From positions 650,501 to 714,500 of the forward strand of contig JAOTON010000385.1 of the NCBI GenBank assembly GCA_034440635.1: a stretch of 64,000 nt of DNA, written 5' to 3'. Below the pieces are notes generated by a model, which saw nothing but the letters and a program-made list of their open reading frames with translations, searched no databases and was not told where the DNA came from. Position 1 is the stretch's first letter. Each line of letters starts with the position of its first letter. This document shows, piece by piece, positions 37,242-50,066 of the stretch. A program made the position numbers and the translations under genes. Source of the stretch: Lepas anatifera (lineage: Eukaryota > Arthropoda > Thecostraca > Lepadidae).

Positions 37242-37497
37242 ACACAGCTGACGATGTACCAGCTGATCACCAGCTCCCTATCTCCCTGCACAGCTGATGT
37301 ACCAGCTGGACCCCAGCTCCCTATCTCCCTGCACAGCTGATGTACCAGCTGGACCCCAGCTCCCTATCTCCCTGCACAGCTGATGTACCAGCTGGACCCC
37401 AGCTCCTATCTCCCTGCACAGCTGATGTACCAGCTGGACCCCAGCTCCCTATCTCCCTGCACAGCTGATGTACTAGCTGGACCCCAGCTCCCTATAT
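37242..37497. repeat. 43-44-bp tandem repeat, about 5.5 copies
   Basis: The unit ATGTACCAGCTGGACCCCAG, followed by CTCCCTATCTCCCTGCACAG, recurs at 43-44 bp spacing. It contains several CAGCTG E-boxes per unit. A frame through it gives a repeated YQLDPSS peptide, with no evidence of a gene. Confidence 0.9.
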
Positions 37498-38740
37498 ATG
37501 TGCAGAGGCGGTGGCAGCTCAGTTTTTCTTTTGCTCCTGTTGGCCTGAGACACTTCCAAAAGCTTGTAAGTAAGAGAGCAGCTGATAATGGATGTACATG
37601 GTGACACAATCTGATGTTTTTATGATGCTATATGATGAGCATTTTGTGACCCTAAGCTGGTGCGTGTTCTTAAATCTAAGGTTCTATTCCATACACATCT
37701 AAGATACTGTACGATCTGATGTTCTTATGATCCTATGTGGTGGGCATTTTATGACCCTAGGCTGATGAGTGTTCTTAAATCTAGGTTTCTATTCCATACA
37801 CATCTACAATACTGTATCATGTAAACCCACTTCACCCCTCCATCCCCTCCCCCAATATGATCACAGCACACTCGCACCATATTAGTGGCGGTGGATATCA
37901 AGGCTACGTAGTAATGCAATAAAATCGACAGCAATGGTTGATGTACGATGGTACAGTCATAGTCATCAGCCGTTGCCATGGTGATGCACGACGGTGACAT
38001 TTGCTGACTGCTTTGTGTAATGCCCCGGCCACTAGCTTTGTGTTAATGCCCTAGCAACCACCACATTTAGACACTGGTTTCTGTGAAATAGCTACTGCAA
38101 TAGGTCCTGTTTTAAGACATAGCTTGCACTTTGTGCTATGTCTATTCATATCACTCAGTACCTGAGTGATTGCAAGTCATTTCCGTCAAAAAGTGTCGAA
38201 CACATATCAAATACGAAATACAATTATTATGGGCTGTTTGCAAGTAAGTGGGGGAAATGGGCTTAAGTGGATTGGCGGGGCAAAGCAAAAAACCAGGGCT
38301 TCCCCCCACAAAAGCAAGTGCTATCATCTGAAAGCAATTACCGTCACTAGCACTTGCAGACGCTTCTTCAGCTGTGGTCTTGGTGGTTTGCAGGTCGATT
38401 GTGTTTTGCGGCGCAGTTTTAAAAAGTGATTTTTTTAGTTTCCTCTATAATTGCACAACGCTGGGTAAGCAATGAAAACTCTATTAATAAAGCTTGGAAT
38501 TGAATAGTTACAGAATTGTTGAATCACACACTTGAGTGACAGAAAGTAGCTGTAAGATATTCATGATGGCTTTTGGAAAACTGCTCCAAAATAATTTTGT
38601 ATCATAAACGGTTCACTGGGACCAGCTAGCCCAACAGGCGATCCACTTTGCCCTGACGCTTTTCTCATATGCATTTTTCTCAAGTGGCGTCTTTCATTTG
38701 GTGCTTTACTCCTACTTAGCTTACATGCAGGTACTGTGTC

Positions 38741-38890
38741 AGTGGCGTATCCAGCCGGTCCATTCTTGTGGGAGGGGTCAGACCCAGTTAGCTGGGATGT
38801 ACGCCACCAGTGGCGGATCCAGCAGATATGTCTTGGGAGAGGAGTGGGACCCAGTTGGCTCGCTTGTACGGCGCCAGCGTCGGATGTAGC
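38741..38890 (+). repeat. Tandem duplication of an AGTGGCGGATCCAG end
   Basis: AGTGGCGTATCCAGC at 38,741 and AGTGGCGGATCCAGC at 38,809 each start a block of about 68 bp ending GTACG(C/G)C(A/G)CC. A third start, AGCGTCGGATGTAG, follows at 38,876. The repeated start matches the CAGTGGCGGATCCAG-type termini seen elsewhere in the window. Confidence 0.75.
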
Positions 38891-41394
38891 TTCTTGAGCC
38901 TTTTCAATTGAGTTTGGTTAAAAAGGGGTATAGTGGACTGCTGCTGGTCCATTTTACCCCTCGTTTTCAGAAAACGAAAAATTGAAGTGGTGTCATTGAA
39001 CTCATATTATCAATCATCACGCTGCTTCTACAGACAAACTCGAATTGAGCAAGTGTAGGGAAAACATCCGCTTTTATCATAGAACTAACTAAAGTTCTAT
39101 CGTGCGCACGGGTAGTCATAGTATTAAGCCATCTCTTAGATATGTCGCTTTGCCCCACTTTCCCCTTCCTCCTGACATCATAACTTCAGCTCCACGAACA
39201 ATACTGACCCAGACACATGCACACTGACCCTGACCCACAGGCACATGCAATGTGTACCTGCTGTGTAAATATGAAACCCTGAAAGAAGTCAATTTATATC
39301 TAATATAAAACTACAACTCCAAGTGAGAAACTACCTTCAAGTTGAAAGAACAGGTTTCTTTTTTTCAAATTGTGCGCAGTATCATGTTCCATCGCCTATT
39401 TGATCATTATACATTTTTACCTTTTGTAGATCTAAACAGACCGCATCTGAACAAAACGTGCACACAAGGAGAAGACACAAAGACGCACTCCAGTGCGCCA
39501 ACTTTCCGAACCAAGCTGACAAAGCTAGAATATGTCTATGCATGCTTGTCCCTGTCAAAAGCAGTCTCACCATTTTCGCCGTAGGTATCCTGGATGACCC
39601 CAGAGCCGTTTTCGGGACCTCGGTCCTTCAACATACTCTTTACCACGTTCTGTGGCGTGTTCTATGTCGAGAGCTTGGCTGACGCCCACGGCGTGGCCGC
39701 CGACAGCCACCTGTTAATAGAGGCCCAGCATCCCGGCGTACGCCGTGCAACAATTGGTCGCGCCCCGCGCGGTGGCGGTGCAGAAGCAAGAGCCACCCCA
39801 CCCGGCGACGCTCAGCTGGGAAGGACGCTCGGACGCCAGGATGTCAGATGTGGCGACACGATGAGCCACACAACCACCTGCAACGGCCACTCGGTGACAC
39901 AGCCGCCTACAGGTTCACAAACTGTCGAGACGTGGCCGAAGCGTGCGGCGTGTCTCGAGGCGTGTGCCGTCGCGCTGGGGTAACGCCTTTAGTGCGCATG
40001 CGCCAGCAGCCGGATCAATAGCTCGCGGTCGCTCCGCGTGACCGGGCGGCCGACGGCATTCGCAACATTGGAGAAATGCGCCCGTGTTGACGACAGCTAC
40101 AATCCAGGGATGCCACCGGGGATAATGGTTGCCGGCGCACCGGAAGCACAACAGTAGAATGGTGATGTATGCGGTCACCGCGGGTACTGAACCGTGCTGT
40201 TGTTAGTCAAACGACGTGTATTTGCGGAGAAGAGAGCTGTTTTGAAACGTGGAATGCTTGGAGTCTGTCAAAAGTTTACTGTGCAAAAAGTTCGGATGTA
40301 GATAACACCCTTGAGATTGGCTCGAAATGGCTTTCAACGACTTCTATTGTAAGGGCTTCGTTACAGGGAGATATGGGGAGATGTGTCCCCTCAATTTGAA
40401 AATCAAAGGTATTGCCCTTCCCAGTTTCGGGGAAAATCCCTAAACTGGCAATGGTGGTGACCCTGACTGTTTGCAACGGGAAGTCTCTAAGCCGGCCCGG
40501 GAAGCTTTCAAGCTGCCGGGTGCGGCAACAAAACAAATGTTTCTGTTCTAAAAAAGAGCCCGATTTACCAAGAAAAAGAGCTTTCAGAACCCAAGAGCAA
40601 TACGAGTGAGCTACAAACTGACCTGGAGGCCACTAAATGGTGACAAAGGCGTCACGGTGGCAAACTGGCTCCTGGTACATTGCAGAAGCTTTTGCACTCT
40701 ACAGGACAGATACCCACCATCACGAAGAGGACCTCCAAAAATAAAGAAGAACCTCGGGGAGTATGCTAGGGGATGCTACAGGAGGGTTCAAGGACTGCGT
40801 AATAATGTGTCTTTTGCCTTGTGATTGGCTCCGAGATAATCAGGGGGTTACTGAAGACCTTTGGAATAGTAAAAAGGCTCCTTGATACCGAACATTAAAG
40901 ATTGGAACAGGAGGTCACTGAAATAGATATGAAACTGCAATAGCAAGTGAGGCCTCTTGATAGCAAACTGAGGTTCCAAAAGTAAGCAGAATGTTATGCA
41001 GAGAATGGTGCTTGTCTGCGCGACCGCACAGAACTCCGTTGCGTATAGGAAGACTGGGTGTTCCAGGGGAGGTGTAAGACAATTTAGGAGGCGCTGAAGC
41101 CTGCGTGAAGCGTTCTGGACCTGTCGTGGGAGACCCAAAGGTGGCATAAGGAGTTGGCAAGTTAGCACAGGCCACCCGATAAATGAATGCATTGCTCCCT
41201 AAAATGACAAAGGAGTCCTCTAATAACACATTGGGCTAATCTTTCAAACCCAGTGTGGAATATTAAACAGGAAGTGAAGAGGAGGATTTCATAGCTGTAA
41301 AGAATCTTATTGCTTAAAATGAAACCATTAGAAATAGCTTTGAGTAAGGAGCAATTTGATTCCCGAGAAACCCCTCCCAGAGGAAAAGAGTTGA

Positions 41395-41432
41395 TGACAC
41401 CATATAACCCTGGCATATGATGCGTCGATAAG
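41395..41432 (+). mobile_element. SINE 3'-tail fragment
   Basis: CACCATATAACCCTGGCATA, then TGATGCGTCGATAAGTCC, resembles the GTATGACCCTGGCAGTTGG / TGCGTCGTTAAACCCC tail of the 17.6-kb SINE. No tRNA head is visible. Confidence 0.35.
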
Positions 41433-42603
41433 TCCGAGCAAGCATTATTATTAAAAATAGCTTAGGTTTCGTAAACGACGCCGTGCTCCTGTATAATCAA
41501 TTCCGGATGGGTTTTACCTGGTCACGAAGTTATTCAGCACGTGCAGGAGACCGTCGATTGACGAGACAATAACGTTTGCCCCACTGCAGAAAATCTGACG
41601 CCCCAGTCCAGTACAGGTCTTGGTGGTCATAAAGGAGGCCCCACGACCAAACGAGACGACAAAAAACTGGCTGCATTGTATTTGGCCCTAGCTTGTGCGT
41701 AAACGCCTCCGCATTTACAGGTGAGTTTTAACCGCTGGATAACACATTTATAAAGACAGGTAACATTTTACAAGTGGGTAGCTTTTCAGAATTAAAAGGA
41801 CACATAATGTTGGAAAAGTAGTGATTTTAACTCAACCACAAGCAAGGGGATGGAACTGACTAAGAGATCAAAGCAATTTGAACTCCATCCTCCCTTCCTA
41901 CTTACCAAAATATCGGTACGTTTGACCTACAAAGCCCCGGTCGTGGATCTGTTAGTGAAGCAGACCTCCTAAAAGTAGGAGACCCATTGAGCTCGTCTCT
42001 GCACTTGAAAACCGTGGTCAACTCCGGCCCGTTAGTTTTTCTCAGCTGAAGACCCGCGACACACGAAACAACTGATTGATAACTGGTAGCGTCCGGACTG
42101 CTGGCGGCGCCAGTCGGACTTGGTACCACCGACCAGCGCCGCCGGTGGGTGGCTTCATTCACAAACATGATTCATCGGTTCGGGTGGGCGTCCTGGGTGG
42201 GGGAAGGGCACTGTCTCACGCTGAGCTGGCAACCGACCCTACCGCGACTGTGCTCTTGCCTCAGCCAGAACATAAACAGAGCGTGTTCGAGGTGTTGCGC
42301 ATGGATTTTTCCAGTTGGATGGCTGACTCATTAAAAGCGAGGGTTTCCGTATGGAATAGGATAATGATCATCCATGAGTGTGGTGAATGGTCACAGGACA
42401 AAGCTGTGCTATCCTCGGACTATTTTTGTGCTGGTATGTGTCATAAGTTGCAAATCCAGATTGTTTTTTTATAAATTTTGTTCAAGTTGTTCCTAGTACG
42501 ACTGGTGGAGTCGGAGTCTCACTAAAGTCATCAAGGGACTTGTCACGGAGACCCCGACCCCACCACCCGAACGAGGAACTCCCTCAATGGAGGGTTAATT
42601 TAG

Positions 42604-42821
42604 AAGTCAAAGTTTAACGTCCCACAAAGCACGGGGACGGCCGCCCCGCTCAAGTCACCCTCTCACCAGTCAGTTGCCAGCCGACCTGTACGTCGGGTAA
42701 ACTATTGAGCGCCGGAGCGTCTCAGGGGAACCGATCCCAAGCCTGGGCATGCCCTGCCACTGCATGCTTCTGAGCAGCGGGCCGGAGCCCAACGCTCTAC
42801 CAACTGAGCTACCGGGGCGGC
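42604..42821 (-). mobile_element. Second tRNA-derived SINE family
   Basis: The minus strand begins CCGCCCCGGTAGCTCAGTTGG, give or take a base, with A-box TAGCTCAGTTGG. It continues into a tRNA-like GTAGAGCGTTGGGCTCCGGC, a degenerate B-box GATCGGTTCCC, and an unrelated body ending GGGACGTTAAACTTTGAC. The body differs from the 17.6-kb SINE, but both tails contain a CGTTAAAC word. No target-site duplication was identified. Confidence 0.75.
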
Positions 42822-42983
42822 AATTGCTATAGTTCGGGGAGCAATCCAGCCGACTCATCCATTGATGGGTTGGCTTGAATTAAGGTCAGGAAATACTCAA
42901 GGAGGTTTTTCCGGATCTGGGTATGACTGTGGATTTCCTCTTTTGGCCACTTCGTCTCGTTTCCCGGAAATGCTTTCCTATTG

Positions 42984-43935
42984 TAGGGGAGACCGGGGCT
43001 GGTTGAATCATTTTTCACTTTTCCCTCCGTACATAATAATACACAGGATCTATCGAAAATTGGTTACCACCATTCAAAATATAATTCTTTTCCCCACCAA
43101 ATGACGGTTAATATTTTCCCAAAAACAAATAAATTTTACCACAAAACACTTTTGAAATTAGCTCTGCACCTGATACAAATTGTCCCCATGCTGGGGTAAG
43201 TTGCATCAGTCCCCGGGGCAGCTTGCATCGTGAGGAATTAGTGCACAGAAACACAATACAACCTCAGATTCACTTTATTGGTAGGCACGTTTTCCATTCA
43301 GCGCAGGCACGTTTCCTTGGTAGGCACGTTTACTATCGGATACCCTTCCGAGCTTACCTACTCAGAGTCAGAGTCACATTGGTGACAGATATAGCACCTG
43401 CTTCTCGAACGTGACGCGCTCCTCCCCCCAATTTCGACGCCCATGCCAATAATTATTTCAATAATACATCCTTATGACTATTCAATTTTCTCATAAACAA
43501 AACTAAGCGCCGGGGTAGGCTGCAACAATGTTTCAACCTCCCCCGCAAAAAATGATTCGTCTTGCCCCGTCCCTGCCCTGAATCAATCGTGCCGCCAAAT
43601 ATTGCACAAGCCAAGAGGTCCGACCAAAAGTCTTTGCCTCAATTGAAGACTGGAGAAACACGCTTTAACCTGCCAGGCTTATGACCAGCGTGCATGTTAT
43701 CTTGTATTTCATTTAAAACGTAATGTAACAGACTAAAAGAATCTTTCACCCTAAAAATGTGTTTTTGCCTCCTCACCTGGTATGGGCCGACCGCTTTCGC
43801 TGGTTTCTTCACCGGAAAGACATTGCGCGTGCGCGGTTCTAGTGGGCCCGCTTAAACTGTTACCTAGTGAATATTTTTTTAGTTACAGCCCCTGATGCAT
43901 TCAACCCGTGATGCAAGCAGCCCCGGTCTCCCCTA
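42984..43935. mobile_element. TA-flanked inverted-repeat element (about 950 bp)
   Basis: The left terminus TAGGGGAGACCGGGGCTGG is matched by the reverse complement CAGCCCCGGTCTCCCCTA at the right; similarity extends about 30 bp. Internal words GGGGTAAGTTGCATCAGTCC, GGGGCAGCTTGCATC and GGGGTAGGCTGCAAC repeat the terminal theme. TA at both outer edges suggests a TA target, as in Tc1/mariner-type MITEs. No transposase frame was seen. Confidence 0.7.
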
Positions 43936-46389
43936 TTCCAGAATAGTTACTAGTGACTGCAAAATAGCTGTGGTACTGATCGAACGTTAGAAGGCAGTGG
44001 CACGTGCCTAAAAGCTTAAGAAACCGAATGTACAAGAAACTTTAGAACACGATTGCTATTTTGTTGGTTATTCTGGTTTCCTGAGGGATTGAACCAGATT
44101 TCCCCGGGAAATTTTTGAGCAGCCAAGTTTGGGCCTGGAATTTTTTTGGCTGTAACATACCTACTTTGGTCTGCACGAAATACATTCTTAACCATAACGG
44201 GTTTATATACTAAGACCAGGAACTTATCCAGGCAGGGAAGATAATGTTCCAGAGTGCCAGTTTGCCATTTCCCGCCCACCACATTTGACTTTCACTCGGG
44301 GGGGGGGGAGTGAACCATTTCCGCCTTGGTGGGGGTCGGTAAAAGGTGGCTGCCTTGTGTCCCTTCAAACATTTTATTGTTTTTTACGATATCATAAGTG
44401 ATGCTTTTTCGTTAGAGGAGCCTAATTTAGACTACAGTGAAGAACGCCTTCACTAGGAAACTGCAAAACACTCTTTTCTGCACCATATTTATCTAAAGAT
44501 TATACCACAGTAATATTATATATTTTACACCTTAGCTGGCGAAGCTTACACCAGTGTCAGCGGAGAAGTGAGCTTACCATTTTCCCCAGAAAGACATTAG
44601 AACTGAATAGTTTCCAGCCACCAGATTGGGCCTGTTTCGCTTTTCGAGTTATAGCAGAGAAGACACCGCTCGTCATGCTGCTGAATCACAAATGCAGTAC
44701 GTCAGCGGGCGGTGACGTCCATTCGGAGCGCTCCGGGCCTCCGGGGGACCCAGCCTCCGTCCGGTCCACCCACCTGATTCGATATGAATTAACGACATCG
44801 TTCTGAGTCCCACGCGTGCCATGGGCACGATTGTCTCTGCCCGAGACCACGCCTGTGCCCAGTTTATGGGCGGGTCTTTGTGGGTCCGGTCACCGCTATG
44901 GCTGCAGCTCGGTCCCCGGGCTTATATCCACAGGCAGCTCAGCCAACTGTGTCGACCCGACTCATCGGCCTCTACTGAGAACAGAAAATGGGACCCTTTG
45001 ACTCTGGGAACTACTCAGGCCATGAGAGGACACCTGGTTGGTTCGAGCTATAGTCTAGGTCGGAGACGCCGTCTCGAGCAGTGCACCTCTGTTTTGTTAT
45101 CATGAATCATGCCATACATATTGCTTATATACTATATACATCGTCCACTAGCTTGTAGTTGATGATAAATCAGCCGCTGCGGAAGGCAGCGAGAAGCCCA
45201 AATTCGAACAGTGTTTGGTCATAACATGGAAAGTTTGTTTATGATGGTGCATAAATAATCGTTGCCTCTTGTTTGGTTAGAAATTCATTAGTGGAAAAGA
45301 AAGCACCCCATAACACTGGTAACGTAACGTCCTCAACATTGATGAACCTCAACGTAGATCTTACCTCAATATCATATCATCAATCTTTATATCCAACAGG
45401 TTTCCGATACTGCTTTAACCCTGTTCTATCTTGCTTCTTATGGGAACAACAGGCGTCCAAATCGAGACTGCCTTGTATTGTACCTCGATTGTATATGCTG
45501 ATAATTATGATGTTTGGTAACTTACAGTGTCCTAGCTTTTGACCTGACTCAGAATTTGATGGCCTAATGAAAGAAAATTAAACCATTTTCGAATTCCATC
45601 CACAAAGTGTTTCTATCTATTTTAGCTCATAAGATAGACAAGGTTTTGTACGAATTTAAAAACCTCATTTAAGAACTTGTGACCTACTTTGAACACTGGC
45701 CATGCCTCAATATTGATCTGACTAAAGCAAGACTGAGGTAACCTTGATTGCATTCGGGAAAAACTGTCGGCTTTTTACCGCGTCTTCTTAGCCCTGTTAA
45801 TTTTCCAGTTAGAAGTTTTTTACCCGCTACCATGGCAATGCTGGATAATACCCGTCACACGGACGAAGGTTAAACTACATTATATGGCATTTGCTTCTAT
45901 CCATTATTAAAATCTGGAGTTCTTCAGTCTTCGAAATTTGAGCTATACACTTCTAGACGTATGCTAATTATGTGCCACGGCTGACACCATCAAACTAAGC
46001 ATTCAGGCCTAGCCGAAAGAACATAATCCTAATTAGCGTGGACTCCCCTGAGCCTCAGATGTACGGGAAGAACAATAGTGCCTTTGATTCAGTCAGTGCA
46101 GTTATGACTTCGCTTTGAAGAAAGGGCATCGGACCAGATTTCTGCTAAGTGCCGACTCTAAGCCTGGACTGCAGTTAGCGATATGAGCAGGTAATCACGG
46201 CACGCCAGTGGATTTAAACTGCGAGCGGCCAATCTGCCGGGAGGCGGATGGCAGCTGGGATTGCCTCCACCCCCCGAGCTAACCTGATGAGCTGGCGCAG
46301 GAACCCGGCTGTCTCGGCTGTAGCGGCTATCTTGGTGGGCGGCAGGGGCTTGCGGCACTAGCGGCTAGGACATGTATGTAGACGGGCCT
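43936..46389. other. No recognised gene; GC-rich patch at 44.7-45.1 kb
   Basis: A GC-rich patch (44,690-45,100) is open in more than one frame (up to 94 residues) without a recognisable domain. It could be a promoter or exon, but nothing decides this. Confidence 0.35.
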
Positions 46390-47386
46390 TTAACCCTCGC
46401 CCCACCAGGGGCCATCGATGGCCCCTAAGGTTTTTCCGGGATAGCAGAAAACGACGAGGCGCAGCACCGCGGTTGAGGGCTCCACCTCTCACTGCATCAT
46501 TTTCCCATCATCCCTGAATTTTTTACCCCGGGTCACCCAAGGTCAGGTCACCAGACGAGGTCAACCAAGGTCACCTACTTCACCTTTAGGCTCTGTAAGA
46601 GCTACATTTCAAAGTCGATCGATTTGAAACTTCCTACACTTTATGACCCTCCAGGGTCTAAAGGTGTATATCCGGGATTTTTCGATTTCGTGCCCTGAGG
46701 TCAGGTCACGAGGCGCCTCTCCCATTGGAAAAGCATGGGGAAAGCTGTCTCATGATCTAAAAGCCACAAAAATGATTGCAAATATTCAGACTGCTCAGAA
46801 CAGCGTTTTTGGACACCCTTTCACGGATCCCAGGGGTCATATTTGCCTTTGACTTTTCCAAGGTCATCCAAGGTCACCAGAGGTCAAAAACAGTATTTTG
46901 ACAATAACTTTTGACCTAATTGGGCTAGAGCGGTGAAACAAACACCATCGTGTTTGTTTGTCACTGGCTTTCATTTGATATACGGCAAGTCACTTTTTGA
47001 CCTTTCGTGACCTCAGGTCATATTAGGTCACGAGGTGACCTCTGGCGGTCAAACCACTGGCGGGAGGTCTTTACATTCCACATAGCGGAAAAAGTACTGG
47101 CAATTTGCTATAAATGTACTTTACCAGGCCTCAATAGCTCTAATGACATAAGAGTTGTGCCCAGTTTGCTTAATCATTGCATATTTGAGTGCAAATAGCC
47201 GATCTTGACCTAATTTGACCTGTGGAGGTCAAACCATTGACCTGAGCACTTAAACATGCGAAGTAATTTTTACTGAATTCACGCGAGCTTTCTATTGCAC
47301 TTTGCAGATTTGCGCTAACGCCCATATTTTCGGAGTTAGAGGGGGCATCATGGCCCCGGTGGGGAAGGTGGCGCCGGACCCCGGTG

Positions 47387-50048
47387 CACATAGGCCCTAA
47401 ATGCCTCCGTCCGTGGCCAATATTACATTTCGTGGAAAACTTCTTCGCAATACCGCAAATTCCCCGATTTTTGGACAAAGGAGCTCATTTGACAGATAAT
47501 TGAACAGCGCATAAAACTTGCATTCGACATATAGGTTTTATTTTACATGGGCGTAATCAGGACAGTGAAAAGAGGGGAATTTGGGGCAACTAATCCAGCC
47601 CAAGGTGTCCCTAAAATATTTTGCAGATGTTGTCGTTGCGCCATGAATTGTGACCGAATTGTAGTTTGAAACACTGCAAACAATAAACATGTAATCCATG
47701 AACAACGATACAGCAATCATGGTGTGCCATAAATTCATAAGCGTCACCACGGACAACAAAACGGGAGGCATCATAAATGTGTATTTGAGCTTGGTTTTTC
47801 TTTCTAAGCCAGTTTTTGGTATAATTGTAACTCCTTTTCTGCATGGGAATGTTCTATTATAACTGGTATTCGAGTGATTATTAACAACCACACAGGAGAG
47901 GGGTCCGACATTAACGCGCACAGGATGGGGGCTGGTAAGCCCCTGAGATATCGGAAACTTAGAGGCTTAAGAAATTCCGATTGGGGGTGGTGGGGGCTAT
48001 GGTGATCCACATATAACTAATTTTCATTCACCTAGGTCTATATTGTCAAGGTCAAACGAGGTCATAAATGTCAAATTTCGGCCATATTTGGGACCTGTTG
48101 GGAAATGCCCTGATAATACGTGGAAAAGCCGGAGTAAGCTAAAGCCGGACCACGGTCATAGAGGTTGTGTCGCAAAGAATCTTTCCTTCATTTTTGAGGT
48201 CTAGGTCATTCAGGTCATCGACCTATGACGTCAAAACATGGTATATTCCTATTATGCACACTTAAAGTAGCACTATAGCAAACCTTGTGCTGGAAAGGAG
48301 GATTGACCTTTACCCATGATCTTTAACCTTGACCTTTGACCTTGAACTTACAACTGGGTTACCTTTACTATGACGTATAGCATAATATACGTCAGACTAG
48401 GACACGTAAAGCACCGGGGTCAATGACCTTGAAATTGCTGGTATGACTTTGAACTTTGACCTCGACCTTCACGTGAGGTGACCTTGACATATCATCCCGT
48501 CTATATGACACTGTGGCGTCACCACTTAGTCTCCAATGCAAGCAAACCGGTTCGACTGCGCGGTGGCGGCGATTTCAAAATGTAGGTCTGACTTTAGAAG
48601 CGTATAAATTAAACAATTTTCGAAAAATTTTCAAAATTATTTCACTATTCAACGCGCTGTTAAATTTTCTCAAATGCGACCGATTCCGTGTTTTGGCTAC
48701 GAGCGGTTCTCCGGTCATCCCGGAAAAAGTAGTTGGGGAGTATCCGAGGCCCCTCCAGTGCGCGTGTTAACACGCAGAGTGAAGAAAGGGGTAGAATATA
48801 TACCTACCTTGTGTTTCCTCAACAAGGCATATCAAAATATCAGTCCGTGAAGGTCAGTACGTTTCTCTCCACCCCCCCGGCCCACCCTCCGCTACATATG
48901 ATATCGCGGTATCGCCAAATATGGGACGTAGGTCACCTGGCAGCCCGAGCGTCATCTTGCGTAGCTCTGACAGTGGGAACGGCGAGGAAATTCGATTCCC
49001 GATTGAATCCCTAGGACACCTCGGGACTCCGATGGTTACGGCGACCGTTCATTTGGATGAAAAGGTATGACTGGTATTCACCATATGTGGTTTAACGGTG
49101 ATATGCAGCAAAACAGGATTCTTAGGTATCGTTTTTGCTTCCGGCATTGCTTGAAGGTGTTATAATAAATGTCTGAATCGCGGGATCATGGAGGCTTAAT
49201 CCCGTTATTGGGGCTTTTGAAAATAGCGGGATCCCAATCCTGATATTGACATACCTAGAGGAACATTTTCATGCAATAAAGGTTCGTTGTCGGCAGTCCC
49301 TCCGGGTATTTGGATAACAGTCAACACAGCAGTCAATAACAAATTTAGGCGGTTATAGTGCTTTGAAATTGTATAAACTATTTTAGCACTTCTCGGATTT
49401 TTTAGCATCGTTCTCTGATAGTTCACTCATATTGTATTCTTGGCGGTCCATGCCTCTATTCGTAACCCACGGCGTTGCGTTAGACCGCAGCGGCCTGGTT
49501 GGAGCCACAACCTCAGTTATTATATGTCATCTGGAACGCGGGCTGCAAGTGGACGCAAGATATTTTGACTTGCCCTTGAAGAGCACATTCTGGGAATCGT
49601 TTGATGGTAGTCTTATGCTGGGCCGGTGCTGGCCAAGTTTTAAATCCATCTCTTTGTATTTGTAAATCGAACAGTTTTTGAGATATGCAGTATACTGAGA
49701 GAATGGTCTATAAAATAGTTATCAAACTATTTTTGATTATTTTATACCAAAATCCATTGAAAGGGCTCACAAAACAGTGGTATTGCCATACTTTGACCTG
49801 TTCTTGCTTTCATGGTCGATTTTAAGCATAATGAAATGTACGTGTTTTCGCTGCAGATCTCTGGTCCGGGTGGCGCACCCGAGTGCTTACTTAGCAACTC
49901 TACAAGACTTCCAGAGCACGGTTTGTGTTTTCCATGCCTGTTTCGTGCAGTGAAGAATTCTCTATCAGTATATGTGCTCAGGAAATGATTTAGAAAAGTT
50001 GCATTTTCGTAATATTGGCCACGGACGGAGGCGTTTAGGGCCTATGTG
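47387..50048. mobile_element. Inverted-repeat transposon nested in family B copy
   Basis: The ends are about 40-bp inverted repeats starting CACATAGGCCCTAAA and continuing GCCTCCGTCCGTGGCCAAT, differing at very few positions. The flanking 5 bp CGGTG (47382-47386 and 50049-50053) are duplicated, and removing the insert restores the host element. A GC-rich 5-bp duplication plus a CAC-starting end recalls Transib, but the end is not the classic CACWRTG heptamer and no transposase was recognised. Frames of 127 residues (minus, 47,538-47,921) and 77 residues (plus, 49,432-49,665) have no assigned domain. Confidence 0.82.
47911..48770. mobile_element. TTAA element family D, nested in nested element
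   Basis: Left end TTAACGCGCACAGGATGGGG, right end CCTCCAGTGCGCGTGTTAA. The interior is rich in TGACCT and TTTGACCTTGACC words and contains ATATGACACTGTGGCGTCA, shared with a second copy at 60.96-61.57 kb. It lies wholly inside the 47,387-50,048 element, making it the youngest of three nested layers. Confidence 0.75.
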
Positions 50049-50066
50049 CGGTGGGGCGCGGGTTAA

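Larger units (their letters stand above)
37500..42600. other. No recognised gene; duplicated repeat end, GC-rich patch
   Basis: It includes a duplicated 70-bp transposon-end block (38.74-38.89 kb), a GC-rich patch at 39,590-40,170 with a 129-residue frame lacking any known domain, and a SINE-tail-like piece at 41,395-41,430. Otherwise AT-rich. Confidence 0.4.
46390..50066 (-). mobile_element. TTAA element family B, copy 3, split by nested insert
   Basis: The left end TTAACCCTCGCCCCACC at 46,390 and the right end CGGTGGGGCGCGGGTTAA at 50,066 belong to one family B element of about 1.01 kb. It is interrupted at CGGTG by a 2.66-kb element. With the insert removed, the sequence matches the 1.03-kb copy at 7,420, inverted. 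Terminal ATCGAT palindromes and many AGGTCA/TGACCT hexamers are present. Confidence 0.88.

Noticed and set aside
47538..47921. 127-residue frame as transposase of the nested element
   Set aside because: No transposase motif, and the frame crosses into the younger family D insertion.
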